A stretch of DNA of 64,000 nucleotides from Narthecium ossifragum (GCA_963920575.1 OY986966.1:11820048-11884047), one strand, 5' to 3'; counted from the first letter of the stretch, positions 22,253 through 34,441 are shown. Notes: generated by a model not told the origin, from the sequence alone. Made by a program: numbers and translations.

Positions 22253-23190
22253 CGATGCACATCCTTAATGTGCCGTCTTGCTTCCTCTGGAACAAGACTG
22301 GTGCGCCATAAGGAGAAGTAGAGGGGCGGATGAGTCTTGACTCGAGCAACTCCTGTAGTTGCTTCTTGAGCTCCGCAAGCTCGGATGGTGCCATGCGGTA
22401 GGGGGCTTGGGCTGGTGCGCGGGCGCCGGGTAGCAGTTCGATGCGGTGGTCAATCGCGCGCCGAGGAGGCAATTGCTTGGGCAGCTACGGTGGCATGACG
22501 TCGTTATACTCCTGTAGCACGTCGAGAACTGCCGCTGGCACGTGGGCTGATGCGGACTCTGCCTCTGCAGACACACTGCACATATTCTGCTCACCTGATC
22601 TTGGTGCGTCCTGGGCTGGCTGCACCCTTGCTGCGGACCTGGCGCTCTAGTTTTGCGGCATGCCACTGCTTCTTGCATTGTCTCTGCTATCGCCCGCGAA
22701 ACTGTTATCGCTCATCGCATTGCTTTGGCTGGCGAAACTACTGCTCGCCCACTGGTTTGGCTGCCCTCAGCCAATGTCACCATGAAGGTTGGATCACCCT
22801 TCTGCACGCCATCCTTCAGTTGTATGGCTGACAACAGCCCAGATTTTGCTCCTTGCTTGGCTGGTGCCGCGGTCCTTACAAAGTGAGGACTCCGCTCGTC
22901 GGGCAGCAACATGCCGTTGAGGTATGGCATGACCATTGCCTTGCTGTTCTTAAAGAACTCGTTGCCCAAGATGACGTCGAAGTTATCCAATGGCACCACC
23001 AAGAAATCCATGGACGCCTTCCATGGACCAATCTCCACCGTCGTAGCCGTCGCGACGCCCGTGACCGGCTTTGCATCAGAATTGACCGCCTTGATGCGGT
23101 TGGAACTGGTGGTGATCTTGATTTTGAGATGCTCGACTGCATGTTGGGCTAAGAAGTTGTGGGTGGCGCCGGTGTCGAGCATGGCCATCA
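22253..23190 (-). pseudogene. Element G, protease and N-terminal RT
   Basis: The minus strand encodes MMAMLDTGATHNFLA, an aspartic protease active site, and VILGNEFF. A linker with a stop follows near 22712. The RT start is [19 protein letters not shown], then [19 protein letters not shown] and RMCIDY, where the solo LTR at 22247 cuts it. It joins gag (25601-26105) upstream and RT (20056-20742) downstream. Confidence 0.92.
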
Positions 23191-25600
23191 TGTCGCGCCC
23201 CGACCCGCGAAAGCCCAACCGGGCCGGGCGACGCGAACCGGAACCTACAAAATGCGAAAATAGACGGCGAGGGTTCCCTCTAACCTATTGGTCTCCCTAG
23301 CAATTCATCAAAAGCACCCTCGATTAAAAGACATTAATTTAACAACATCGAACCACAGATTCAAAACCCAAAGTGTTTAATATACATATCTTCTGAGAGG
23401 GGAAGATTCGAATACAACATCACTCCCGTAGGAGACTAACTAACATAAGGTAAAAGCAGTAAATATCGCCACCTCTCAAAGTCCACCAGGCGCCGCCGAC
23501 CAACTGCCCGGTAGGGGCCACAGAGGAAGAACTGATGCCTGCACCTGCAAAACGCAGCCCGGGTAGGTGTGAGCACTAAGCTCAGTAGGGTTCTACACTA
23601 CGTCACACAGAAGAAAGAGGGAAACGCAAATAGTGTCGCCCTCAAGTGGAACCTGGGTGTATACAGGGGTCCCATAACCCCACCGCGTGTCCTTGAGGCC
23701 CAGGAGCAGCCATCAGTAGCAGGAACAACACTGGCGACACACAACTACAGGGAACGACACTGCAGGTGGGAAAAAGGCACCGTTGAGTAGACAACTGCTC
23801 TACCCCAGGGTCCGCACAGTGGGACACCGGCTACACCTCAACATCCGACTCAAGACCGACATGACCTCTACAATCATCAAGCAACAAGTGCACCAGTCAT
23901 CTAGGCCTATCATCGAATCGACTGGACACCACCATTCGAACCGGGTCCAAACTACCCAACCCCGGTCCTAGGGCTAAGTCCGAGCTTCCAGCCTCGGGAC
24001 GGCGACCCACAGATCACCCACGCCCTAACCAATGCAACTAATGCACAAAACAACAATGTATGCTATGACATACACAAACAGGAGATAGGCATGCAACAGT
24101 ATGTCAAGGATAACATACAAGTCAACCGGATCGATACAGCGGTACTACCAACCGCTGCCAGCCGATCCGCAGCGGGTCCCGGCATTACGACGGTACCGCG
24201 ACCGTCAACCGCGGACTCCTGCAACGGGAAGCAACCCCGAAAACTATGATGAACAGTAAACAATATAATATTATATTCTGAAATATAATATTATATTCAA
24301 AACACCCAAAAGTTCTCTACTAGAGGCTAATTGATCCCGTCGATCCGATATCCAACCGATGTCGGATTCAAGATCCAACTTAGCCATTAGTAGATGGAAA
24401 TACCAAGATCATCATATCCAAAATCCATAATCATCCAACGGTTGGATTAACGGGAAAACACTAATCTAAACCGCTAATCAAACTAACTTACCAATTTAAT
24501 TGCTGCAACGCAGCCCTCCAGTAAACAATTCAAAACAAATCATAGGAAAATCGAAAAATTATGCAAACAGTTGGGTTAGAGAGTAGATTCAAAGATCTAC
24601 AACTCTTATGCTCATCACAACCCAAGATCATGTACGTACCGGCCGGAAAACTCGCCGCAAGCCGGCCGTTCTTCATGAACAGCAGAAAACAGAGAATCCG
24701 AGCTTAATCATGCATAAAACCTACTAAGATCTCAACCAAAGATCATGAAACTCATATCAGAAATTCTACTAGGCGTGAGGAATCCAACAAGACAAAGATC
24801 AACAATATCCAACGGGTAGATCTAAAGAAACCCATTAAAGAACATAGTAGGTAGAAGAACCTACCGAAGAACGCTTTCCTCAGCTGATCCCTCGCAACCA
24901 GTCACCAATAAGCCTCCAAACCACACCAGGAGCCTTCCTCTCGTTGCCATGGATCCAACGAGCCTTAGAACACCCAAAATGATGGTCGGAGGAGGGAGAA
25001 CGGAGGAGAAGAAGCTCGCCGGCGGGAGAAGGAGAGAAAACAGAGCCTTCGGGAGAGGAGAAAGAAGAAGAAGAAGAAGAAGGAAGGAGGGGAAGGAGAA
25101 AAGGAGGAAAGGGGGAGGGGACAGCCGGGAAAGAGGGGAGAAAGGTGAAGGAGGGGAGGGAAAGTCCTCCCCTTCTGACAGGAGAGAGCGACGGCCAACG
25201 GCGGCCGTCCTTGCGAAGCAGAAAACCAACCGACTCGAGTCCGATCAATCGCTCCAAGGAGCGATCGATCGCTCCCGAGCCGCCAACAGCCCAAAGACCT
25301 TCTGCACTAAGCGATCGATCTCCAAAGCATGTCAGATCGATCTGGCTAGCAAGGCCAGATCGATCTCATTAGCAATCCAGATCGATCTCCTTCGCCCAGA
25401 AAGGCAAACTTGGGCTAAAACAATAAGCCCAAGCTCAGATCTTCCGATCTCGAGTTCACCTAGCCATTCTAAACAAACACGAACACAGACAAAGTTAGTG
25501 TGTGCACATGCGGGTGTGAAACAAACCAACAAGGCGCAATTTACCAAATTGCCCTTGCGGTCTACAACGAGCCACAGGGGTAGAGAGACAGGTCCTCACA
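23191..25600 (-). mobile_element. Solo LTR S4 (T family, purine-tract subtype)
   Basis: It begins TGTCGCGCCCC at 23191 and ends GGTCCTCACA at 25600, with the perfect TSD CATCA (23186-23190, 25601-25605). It is inserted at the gag-protease junction of element G. GATCGATC motifs are confined to about 25240-25395, and the leader array is replaced by a purine-rich tract. I find no TATA box in the usual place. Low-complexity frames (24861-25626) are products of the purine tract. Confidence 0.94.
24974..25165. repeat. ~190-bp purine-rich tract in S4
   Basis: The + strand is almost wholly A/G (GGAGG, GAAGAAGAAG runs) with few interruptions. In LTR sense it would be a CU-rich leader. A matching tract lies in S5. 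Confidence 0.85.
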
Positions 25601-26105
25601 CATCATCTTCACGCCTTGAAGGTTGATCTGGACATGCATGAGGCCAGTTGTAGGGGTAGCCCGCAACGTGTTGAGGAGTTGCAATGGGTTGACCCTCGTT
25701 GGAGAATCCAAGTCTCCATCTTCTTCTCCCACCAATGCATTGAGCTTTTCTCTCTTAGGGCAATCTCAAGCCCTATGGGGTGCATTATATATGAAACACC
25801 CCATAGGAGACATGGTCGGCTCCTGTAACTTAGCCTTGCCTTTCTCTTGCGGCCGCGTCTTCCCCTTAGCTTTCTCTCCCTTGAACTTTGGCTTGTCCTT
25901 AGCTTTTAGGGGCCGGTTGTTGTTGCTCTCCACCGGCTTGGGCTGACGGAAATCCACCAAGGAATCCGCCGCGGCCATGGCTGAGGGGAGGTCCTTCACT
26001 CCTTGTCTCATCAGCTCCAACTGTGCCCATCCCTGAACTCATGACAAAAAGTTAAATAACTTGTCAGACTCAGACATGTCTTTAATGTCCAGCATAAGAC
26101 TACTG
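25601..26105 (-). pseudogene. Element G, C-terminal Gag with decayed zinc knuckle
   Basis: The minus strand reads LMLDIKDMSESDKLFNFLS, a stop, then VQGWAQLELMRQGVKDLP and SLVDF, a Gag region common to plant chromoviruses. A lysine-rich basic linker follows. The zinc knuckle CFIYNAPHRA-stop-DC has lost its second cysteine (tyrosine instead), and an arginine codon has become TGA. The upstream half is at 27508-28144, beyond solo LTR H. Confidence 0.9.
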
Positions 26106-27502
26106 ATCGTTCGCAAACGTCGTCATTAAAATGTTGCAAACTCAATCAAATATTAAATTTTTAATCCTTATTCAATCACTACACTACTAGGTAGGATAGC
26201 GGTGAAGTCGGGAGTCGATCCACAGGGAAAACGTTGGAAATCAAAATCAATTCTCAAAACCCTAAAACTAAGGAAAAGAATCAAATATAGAATAGAGTTA
26301 TCTAAACTAATAAAGAAAAGAAATAAAAGATTGATCAATTTGAATCAATGGAGTAGTTACTTAGGAATTACTCAATCCGCCCTAGTTTCATTATTAGTCT
26401 TCTCTAGTTATCATCTTGTTCCCTTCTCTCAACATTATGGATCATATGGCTACAAGCTCACATGAATCCCTAAAAAAAAGTTAATGTTCTCAATGGCATA
26501 ACCTATCTTTGCTTGGCATAGATTGTCTTTGGTCCTACGATTACATTAAATTATACTACTCCTAATGACCTTGGCACAACCTATCTTCGCGTAGCATAGC
26601 TTATCTCAAAGGCAAACCAATAACTTCATGAAAACCATATCATAAATCTCTACAATCAATCACAGAAATCATGTAGGACTGAAAGTACGTCAAGGGAACT
26701 CTGTTCCTTCAACTCTATTAACAATAAAACCATATTCGTGAGATCATGCATCGAGAAGTTCACAAGAATCCAACTAAAGAAAACCCAAAACTACACTAGA
26801 GTTTCATGAATAATCCTAAGTACAATAATTAGCAACTCATCGTTTGGATGAAAGCCATCGGGTTGGAATAAGAAGCTGTCACCATCCGCATCCTCTCCGT
26901 CTTCTTCTTCCTCCTCCAAAGATTGTCAGAAAGATACAAAATTCGGCTGGAAAAGGCCTTTAAATAATAGAAACCCTTAATCCCGGATTTAGGAGTTATA
27001 ATTGAACTTAAACTCTAATTTCTCTAAATTCTGTGTTGATGACGTCATCGGAGCGACCGATCGGACTGAAATCCGATCCATCGCTCCAGTCGGTTTGACT
27101 GGGTCTCTACTACCACGTCATTAATTAATTTCAGCATTTATCAAATTTCAGCCTTCATAGATCCAACTTTGCTTCAAAACTGGCGCCAATATATACGGAA
27201 TCTCACAAAGTCTTCAACATGAAAGTTGTAGATCTTGCAGTTTTGTAGAATTTCTGGTAATTTATTTCATCTCCCAGAATGTCAGAATATTTGAAGTTTT
27301 GTAGAATTTCTGGTGATTTATTTCCAAACAGTCAATGAAACAGTATTTTTGCAGAATTTAGTGACTTTTGGCCGAATTTCTTGTATTTCTTCTCAAATGC
27401 TACTTAAACATGAAATCAAACAATAGGATATCAAATACACCTACTCTAGGCCTAACAAAGGTAATTTAAGGGGTTTAATTAGGAATAATTAGTGACTTAT
27501 CA
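26106..27502 (-). mobile_element. Solo LTR H, separate family, in G gag
   Basis: The + strand runs TGATCGTTCGC to GTGACTTATCA (1397 bp) with the perfect TSD ACTAC (26101-26105, 27503-27507). The GTCGATCCACAGGG motif near 26212-26225 is similar to one in the LTRs of element E (GTCGATCCCACG), which suggests minus orientation and an Athila/Tat-type origin. That orientation is inferred. A CCGATCGG-centred inverted pair lies at about 27050-27087. No coding sequence is seen. Confidence 0.85.
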
Positions 27503-27507
27503 ACTAC

Positions 27508-28144
27508 TGAATGCCTTCACGTAGTCTCTGAGTAGTCCCGTCTGCTTCAGGTTCTTCAGAGCCTCCCTAGCGACCCACGCCGTGTTGTTGGGGAGGAATT
27601 GGTCCTTCAGCTCCTTGCTGAAGACGTCCCAAGTAGCAATCTTGGGGCGGCCGGTGGTTGCATCATTATCTAATCTGGTGCGCCACCAAAGTTTTGCATC
27701 GCCAGACAGGTACATCGCAGCAACTGACACCTTGTCGCCTTCAAGGATGTGGGCAGCCTCGAAATACTGCTCAAGGTCCCACAAGAAATTCTCAAGTTCC
27801 TTGGCATTCCGCACGCCACCAAAGGACTTGGGCTCGACCACTTTGAATTTGCCCGTGCCCTCCCGAGAATCGGACCTTGAGACGACCCGCTTGATGACGA
27901 CTAGTTCGCTGTCGATCCGGTCCACGAACTCCTCCAAGAGAATCTGGATCCGTTTCAAGCCATGCTCAGAAGACGCCGCCCGTCCTTCTAGCTCGACCCT
28001 CATCACATCGGAGGAAGATTTGAGATTGAAGATCTCCCCCTCGATTGCTGCCATGCGGGCATGAAGACGTGGAACCTCTTCTGCCGAGGCTTCACCAAGA
28101 TAGCCCTCGAGACGAGTAACACGATCACGAAACTCCAGCGTCAT
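27508..28144 (-). pseudogene. Element G, N-terminal Gag
   Basis: An open frame from MTLEFRDRVTRLEGYLG runs through a predicted coiled-coil N-terminal part to KFKVVEPKSFGG, ELENFLWDLEQYF, YLSGDAKLWWRTRL and DQFLPNNTAWVAREAL. It ends at LRDYVKAFSS, where H is inserted. This is the capsid-type Gag domain of Ty3 elements. The frame itself is undamaged up to the insertion. The start lies 46 bp from the primer site and LTR. Confidence 0.93.
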
Positions 28145-28174
28145 TGATCACGTTCTCAAGATGGTAAAAACCTA

Positions 28175-28186
28175 GCTCTAAGGCCA
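28175..28186 (-). promoter_or_regulatory. Primer binding site of element G (degenerate tRNA-iMet type)
   Basis: The minus strand reads TGGCCTTAGAGC, three bases from the LTR end. It differs at a few positions from the iMet site TGGTATCAGAGC. Position and partial match support the call. Confidence 0.6.
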
Positions 28187-28189
28187 AAT

Positions 28190-29487
28190 TGTCACCGGGT
28201 TACGCAGAGGAATTTTTTTTTTCACAAAGAAGAGTACCCGATGTCGGCGCCAAGAACCCTCCGCTCCTTGCTCCACGCGTTGGGTGCTCCTTGCCCACTT
28301 CAAGACCCACTCCTTCAAGATGGTTGGTGCAGCAAGGTTCGTCCATGACCAGCCTTCTCCTTCGTCTTCTTCTCCTTCTTGCACAAGAGCACACCAAGGA
28401 GGAAGAACCTACGATTATGGCAAAGGGGTTGGCCCTCTTCCTTTATTGACCAAAAGATCTTTACAAGAGAATTCCTCACAGCTCTCTCCCCCTCCCAAGG
28501 TACAAAGATCACTCAATACAAGGAACTCCCAAACCCTAGCCAAGGCCTAGATGCCTAACACCTTGGTCGGCCTACTCCTTATATAGAGGAATAGTCCTTG
28601 GCTTGGTCCAACAAGCCACTCATAAGAAGTCCTACTCAAAGTCCTAGCTTTCATCCTTATCTAGGCAATGGATAAGCATAACACTAAGTTACCAAACTTA
28701 GCTGGACTCTATCCTGAGTTTGACTTGCTTAAGATAGCCATGATCACTACTTGACTCAAAATAGGGCTCCTTATTCGTCCGCGCCAACAGTAACTTTCCC
28801 TGAGCCAAAACAGTTATCCCCCATGTCATCACCTATTCCAAGTCAAACGCATGCGAGACATTTGAATTTGCTCGGCTGGATTGATCTCCAAGGCATATTC
28901 GCCCGATTTGGCGCGCCGTCTCCTAGTGCAACTCGGAGTCGCGCGTCATATTCAAATTCTTCCGTGCCAAAATGGTTTCTGACCGCGTCATCAATCTTGG
29001 AGCTTCCATCCCAAGTGGAATTAGGTGATTAGCCCGCGTGGCTTTCTCTCTAGCACTTATCGCATCAGCCTAGGCAAGCCAAGTCCTAGTCCGACTCGGA
29101 CTGGGCTTCCTGAGTGTGTCACGCGCGAGCTGCGCGTGCTCTCTCGCGTGCTAAGCTCGCGCTCGACCCGCGCGCCCATCTTGGTCGCCTTGGCGCGTGT
29201 CCCGCTCGCTTGACTTGCTCCCGCGCGCGTCATGCTCTGCTGGGCTCGCGCTGTCTTCCTCCTTGGCCCGGTCCACCGTGCCATGCTCGAAATTCGTCTC
29301 ACCATCTTTGGGGAAATGTCGTCTAGCCTCGTTCAAGGATGTTTGCTCGTGCGATCATGGTGTTCGGATTTGTCAATAATGAGCTGATGGCTCGGTGTGA
29401 TGCACCGCGCCATGGCCTAGGCCGTAGCCCGTATCAACTCCGGCTGACGCGCACCATGGCCCGTGTCAGGGGCTCAAGTTCCTGACA
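28190..29487 (-). repeat. 5' LTR of element G
   Basis: In minus orientation it runs from TGTCAGGAACTTGAGCCC (29487 leftward) to GGTGACA at 28190 (1298 bp). It is homologous to the solo LTR at 20743-22247. The TATA box (TATATAAG) lies at 28578-28585. No partner 3' LTR is present, since G is truncated at about 5711. Frames within it are not coding. Confidence 0.88.
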
Positions 29488-29532
29488 GTGGGGGTGGTGG
29501 AGGGGTTGGGTACTCGGATTCGAGGTCGGAAG
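29488..29532. other. Pre-insertion island between G and S5
   Basis: This G-rich sequence continues at 31450 beyond S5. GGAAG at its end is one half of the S5 TSD. Confidence 0.6.
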
Positions 29533-31444
29533 TGTCGCGCCCCGACCCGCGAAAGCCCAACCGGGCCGGGGGACGCGAACCAGAATCTAACAAACCATGA
29601 AAAAAGATTGGCGAGGGTTCCCTCTAACCTAGTGGTCTCCCTAGCAATTCTTCAAAACACCCTCAATTTAAAAAGACATAATTAAATTACAAGCCTCGAA
29701 CCTCAAATTACAAAACCCAAGTGAATTTAATATACATATCCTCGGAGAGGGGAAGATCCAAATACAACATTACTCCCGTAGGAGGCTATCTAACATAGGT
29801 TAAAAGTAGTAAAAGATCACCACCTCTCAGACTCCACCTGGCGCCGCCGACCAACTGCCCAGTAGGTGCCAAAGAAGAAGAACTGACGCCTGCACCTGCA
29901 AAACGTAGCCCGGGTAGGAGTGAGCATAAAGCTCAGTAGGGTTTTGCACTACGACACACAGAAGGAAGAGGGGAACGCAACAGTGTCGCCCTCAAATAAG
30001 ACCTGGGTGTATACAGGGGTCCCATAACCCCATCGCGTGTCCCTGAGGCCCATGATCATGGTCTTCCAGTCGAGCTTATCACATGTCAGGTCACACTCAG
30101 TAGCAGGAAACAACACTGCTGGCTCACAAGCAGGGAACGACACTGCAGGCGGGGAATGGCACCGCTGAGTAGGCAACTCATCTACTCAAGAGTCAACACA
30201 GTGGGAAACTGGCTACACCTCAGCATCCGACTCGAGGCCGACACGACCTCTATAATCACCAAGCACAAGGTGTACCAGTCATCTAAGCCTATCATCAAGT
30301 TTGACTAGACACCACAATTCGAACCGGGTCCAATCTACCCAACCCCGGTCTTAGGGCTAAATCCGAGCTTCCAGCCTTGGGACGGCGACCCACATATCAC
30401 CCACGCTCTAACCATGCAACTAATGCACAACAAGGAATGCATGTTATGAACATACACAAGATAAGAGATAAGCATGCAACAATATGTTAAGGATAGCATA
30501 CAAGTCCAACCGGATCGCTGTAGCGGTACTACCAACCGCTGCTAGGCGATCCGCAGCGGGTCCCGACATTAAGATGGTACCGCGACTGTCAATCGCGGAC
30601 TCCTGCAACGGGAAGCAACCCCAAAACCCCGATGAACAGTAAAATATAATATTATATGTTTCGAACAACAGAAATCGGAAAATCTGAGATTAAACATGCT
30701 TAAATCCTACTAACATCTCAACTAAAGCTTATGAAACTTAAATCAGAAATTATACTAAGCACGAGGATGCCAACAACACAAAGAACAACAAGATCTAACG
30801 GCTAGATCTAAAGAAAACCCCTAAACTAACTCAGTAGGTAGAAACCTACCGGAAACGCACTCCTCGGCTGATTCCCCGCAAACCAATCACCAATAAGGCT
30901 CCAAACCACACCAGCAATCTTCCTCAAGTCGCCACGGATCCAACGAGCTTTGAAACACCCAAAACGGTGGCCGGAGGAGGGAGAACGGAGAAGAAGAAGC
31001 TCGCCGGAAAAACAGGGGAAGCAGAGCTCGCGGGAAGAAGAAAGAAGGAGGAAGAAGGAGAATGAGAGGAGGAAGAAGAGGAAGAAAAGGAAGGGGGAAA
31101 GCCGGGGAAGGAGGGGAAAAGGGGAAGGAGGGGAAAAGGGGGAGGAGAGGAGAGAAAGTCCTCTTTCCCTCTGACAGGGGAGAGCGACGGCCAACGGCGG
31201 CCGTCCTCTCAAAGATCACCGCCAGGACTTTCTGGCACAGAAGGATCGATCTCCTTTCAAGGAATATCGATCTCCTTAGCAAAAAAGATCGATCTCCTTT
31301 GCCCAGAAACAGAAACTTGGGCTAAAACACAAACAAGGTCAGTGTGTGCGCATGCGGGTGTGAAATAAACCAACAAGACGCAATTTATCAAACTGCCCTT
31401 GCGGTCGACAACGAGCTACAGGGGTAGAGGGGCAGGTCCTCACA
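29533..31444 (-). mobile_element. Solo LTR S5 (T family, purine-tract subtype)
   Basis: It begins TGTCGCGCCCC and ends GGTCCTCACA (1912 bp), with the perfect TSD GGAAG (29528-29532, 31445-31449). It shares structure with S4, including a purine-rich tract at about 30970-31170. Only three ATCGATC-type motifs remain (31241-31300). Frames in the tract are not genes. Confidence 0.94.
30970..31170. repeat. ~200-bp purine-rich tract in S5
   Basis: It has nearly uninterrupted A/G on the + strand and corresponds in position to 24974-25165 in S4. Confidence 0.85.
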
Positions 31445-31449
31445 GGAAG

Positions 31450-31575
31450 GGCCCTGGAAGGTCTGAGACGGCAGAGTTGAGAGGGGCGGTGCAAGACCTC
31501 GTGGAGAAGACGAGTTGTGAGCAGGAGGATGGCGGTGGATCTAGAGGGCCGGAGACGATGGGTTTAGGTGCTAGC
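31450..31575. other. Pre-insertion island, unrecognised
   Basis: This GC-rich DNA follows S5 and leads to the foldback. A short open + frame exists, but no family is recognisable. Confidence 0.4.
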
Positions 31576-32352
31576 GGCACCTAAACCGTGGACGGAGAGT
31601 TTTACTTGTCGCCGCCCTCCTCCTCCCCCGCGCGCCGCTTGAACGAGGAAGATGGTGACGCCGAGCCCTCCGACGGCCGCATGCGCCCACTGCCTACATT
31701 ATGGCACACGCCCCGCTGCCTACAATGAGGGCATCTCGCCGTTGTCTCCTGCCGTTCGCCGTTGTCTCCCGCCGTTCACCGTTGGCTCCCCGCCGTTCGC
31801 CCTTTGCTCGACGCTCGAGCTCGACACCGTTCGCTCGACGCTCGAGCTCGAGGCCGTTCGCTCGACGCTCGAGCTCGAGGACGTTCGCTCGAGCTCGAGG
31901 ACGTTCAATCGAGCTTGAGGACGTTCGCTTGACACTCGAGCTTGAGGACGTTATCGAGCTCGAGCTCGTGCGTCGAGCGAACCGAGCTCGTGGGTCGAGC
32001 GAACCGAGCTCTTGGGTCGAGTGAACGTCTCTTGAGCTCGAGCTCGAGCGTCGAGCGAACGTCCTCGCGCTCGAGCGTCGAGCAAACGTCAAACCTGCTC
32101 GAGCTCGAACGTCGGCTTGCGGCAATGCTTGGTCTCTGGTGGCGACGATGTTGGCGCGAAGGTGAACGGTGAGAGACAACGACGAGATGCCCTTGTTGTA
32201 AGCAGCGGGGTGCGAGTCGCAATGCAAGCAGCGGGTGCGCGCAGGCGTCGGAGGGCTCGGCGTCATCGTCGTCCTCCACGACGTCGTCCTCGTTCAACCA
32301 GCGCGCAGGGGAGGAGGAGGAGGGCGGCGACAATTAAAACTCTTCTAGGGTT
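31576..32352. repeat. Foldback: ~180-bp inverted arms around a TCGAGCTCGAG minisatellite
   Basis: The left arm (31576-31760) and right arm (32160-32352) are diverged inverted copies. Both contain CACCTAAACC or CGCCTAAACC, then GAGTTTTA, TGTCGCCGCCCTCC, GACGCCGAGCCCTCCGAC and GGGCATCTCG. In protein terms both read DAEPSD and PRCLQ-like segments, so a gene piece was duplicated head to head. The 400-bp centre is made of CGTTCGCTCGA and GAGCTCGAG repeats. The source gene is not recognised. Confidence 0.75.
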
Positions 32353-32513
32353 TAGGCGCCGCCCTCGCCCCGCCTTCGTCCTCTTCTTCGGCTCCACACC
32401 CCCCCCTCGTTTTGATGCCTCCGACTCCACACCACGCCACCACCTCGGTCCCCGTGTCCCCATCGGAAAGCAACCCCTCCACCACCCCCTCCGCCTCCTG
32501 CCCCCATATCCGC
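32353..32513. other. C-rich pre-insertion island
   Basis: This pyrimidine-rich sequence lies before S6 and continues at 37083 beyond it. I do not see a gene. TCCGC (32509-32513) is half of the S6 TSD. Confidence 0.45.
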
Positions 32514-32795
32514 TGTGAGGACCCGTCTCTCTACTCCTGGATCGACCTTTTGGGTTGGGCTCGTGGCTCGTTTGCTTGTTTCGCAGCGAGCGCACGATCC
32601 GGTGGATCGTATTGTTTTGTGGACCGCAAGGGCAATTCGATGAATTACGGCTTGTCGGTTTGTTTCACACCCGCATATGTACACACTTACCGTGTTTGTG
32701 TTAATGTTTGATTAGAATGGTTAGGTGGACCGAGGATCGGAAGATCCGGGCTAGGGCTTGTGTTCTAGCCTAAATCTAGCTTTCTGCACCTAAAT

Positions 32796-33500
32796 GATCG
32801 ATCATTCCTTGCTAGAAGATCGATCATTTTGTGCCTGGAAGTCAAAGTGCTTTGTCATGAAGGATCGAACTTTTCTTGCAGAAAGATCGATCGTTCATAA
32901 GGTGGCTCTTCCGTCTACAAAACGGACACCACCCCCTTCTTCAATCTCTTTTGAAATCCGCCGTTCTTGGGCTCAAATCTGGTGAGATTTGGAGGAGATT
33001 AATGACGATCCTAGGTTCAGCAGCGCGGATTGAAGCTACTCTAGTCTAGGTAGGGATCCTACCTACATAGAAATCCAATTTTTGGAAGCTTTGGGTTTGC
33101 CCACGATCTTTTGAGTAGATCTACTTGTATGCATGTTGGTTTTCAGTGCAAGTACCGGTTTTGGACTCGTGGTCCTTCGTATTACCATATCCCAGGGTTT
33201 TGTGGGGTTTGGTAAAGTTTTTTGTCGGTATTTCTTTCTTTGGCTTGCCAAAGAACCCAACAAGATTGATCATTCTTGAGCAATGATCGATCATTCTTGG
33301 GACGTCATGTCTGGCACGTGCATGATCGATCATCTGGTGGAGATTCATCGATCATATGGTGGAGATTGATCGATCATTTTCTTGGCTGGCATAGACGGGG
33401 TCCCGGGTCACGAAGATGATCGATCCTTTTAGGCTTGAGCGGAATGAAACTTCTGGTTCACTAAAAAGATCGATCATTTCTTGGAAATGATCGATCATTT
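32796..33500 (+). repeat. TGATCGATCA variant array in S6
   Basis: ATGATCGATCAT-type palindromes occur here, including AATGATCGATCATT in the first pair, which is spaced 22 bp. Further copies lie at about 33280-33380 and 33460-33500. Both flanks changed together relative to the other LTRs. Confidence 0.88.
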
Positions 33501-34441
33501 TGGTGGCAGGGAGGTGTTTTCATCGGTTCTTGCCCGCGGGGCTTTGCATGCACGGGTTTTCTTTATCACTTTATACCTTGTACATATGGTTAAGCATGTT
33601 AGCCCTATATTGAGGAATAGTGGTGAATCGGGAGATTGATGACTTCCGTGATGCGTAGAATAAACGGGCTAGTTGCCCTCCTGCTTTCCTTAGCCTCACA
33701 TGCCGGCGTGCGCCGAGGGCATAGTTTTGTTGTATTGATAGCCGTGTTTGTCAAGGTTGCTTCCCGTTGCTGGTTTTTCTTTGTGAGCTGGCTGGCAGTT
33801 GGTGGTGTTACCACTGCAGCAGTTCCTTGACTTACTTACCTGCTCAGCACCCCGGGCCGGTAGCATGCCGAGCCCAGACCCTGCTTTATATCATCACATG
33901 CGTTGCATGCTTACTTGTAGCCTTGTGTGTGTTCATAGCATGCATATGATTGTGCATTAAATGCATAAGGATAGGGCGTGGGCCATCCATAGTATCACCG
34001 ATCCGAGTTCATAGGGCGGTCGGATTTAGCTTTAGGACCATGTCTAGGTAGCGTGGTCTGGGATTGGATTGTAATGTTCAATCGATTTTGATGATAGGCT
34101 TAGATGACTTGAATACTTGTTGTTTGAGGTTCAAAGGTCGTGTCGGCTTCGAGCCGGGCGCTGATGTGTAGCCGGTATCCGATTTTCTTTGTCGCTTGGG
34201 TAGAGGTTGTGCCTACTCAGCAGTGTCAGTTTTCCTACTCATGAGACGGCAGTGTCGGTTCCTGCCAACAGTGTTGGTTTTCTGCTTTTCTGAGGGTGAC
34301 CCAGTATGTGATCAATTCGTTTGGGAGACCATGACTGAGGCCCCTCAGGGACACACGGTGGGGTTATGGGACCCATGTGATACACCCAGGCTTTGCTTGA
34401 GGGCGACACGGTTGTGTTCCCTCCTCTTTTGTGTGAGTCGT

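Noticed and set aside
24861..25626. Arg/Glu/Lys-rich or Ser/Phe/Pro-rich proteins
   Set aside because: They are frames over a homopurine tract within a solo LTR, open on both strands, with no domain.
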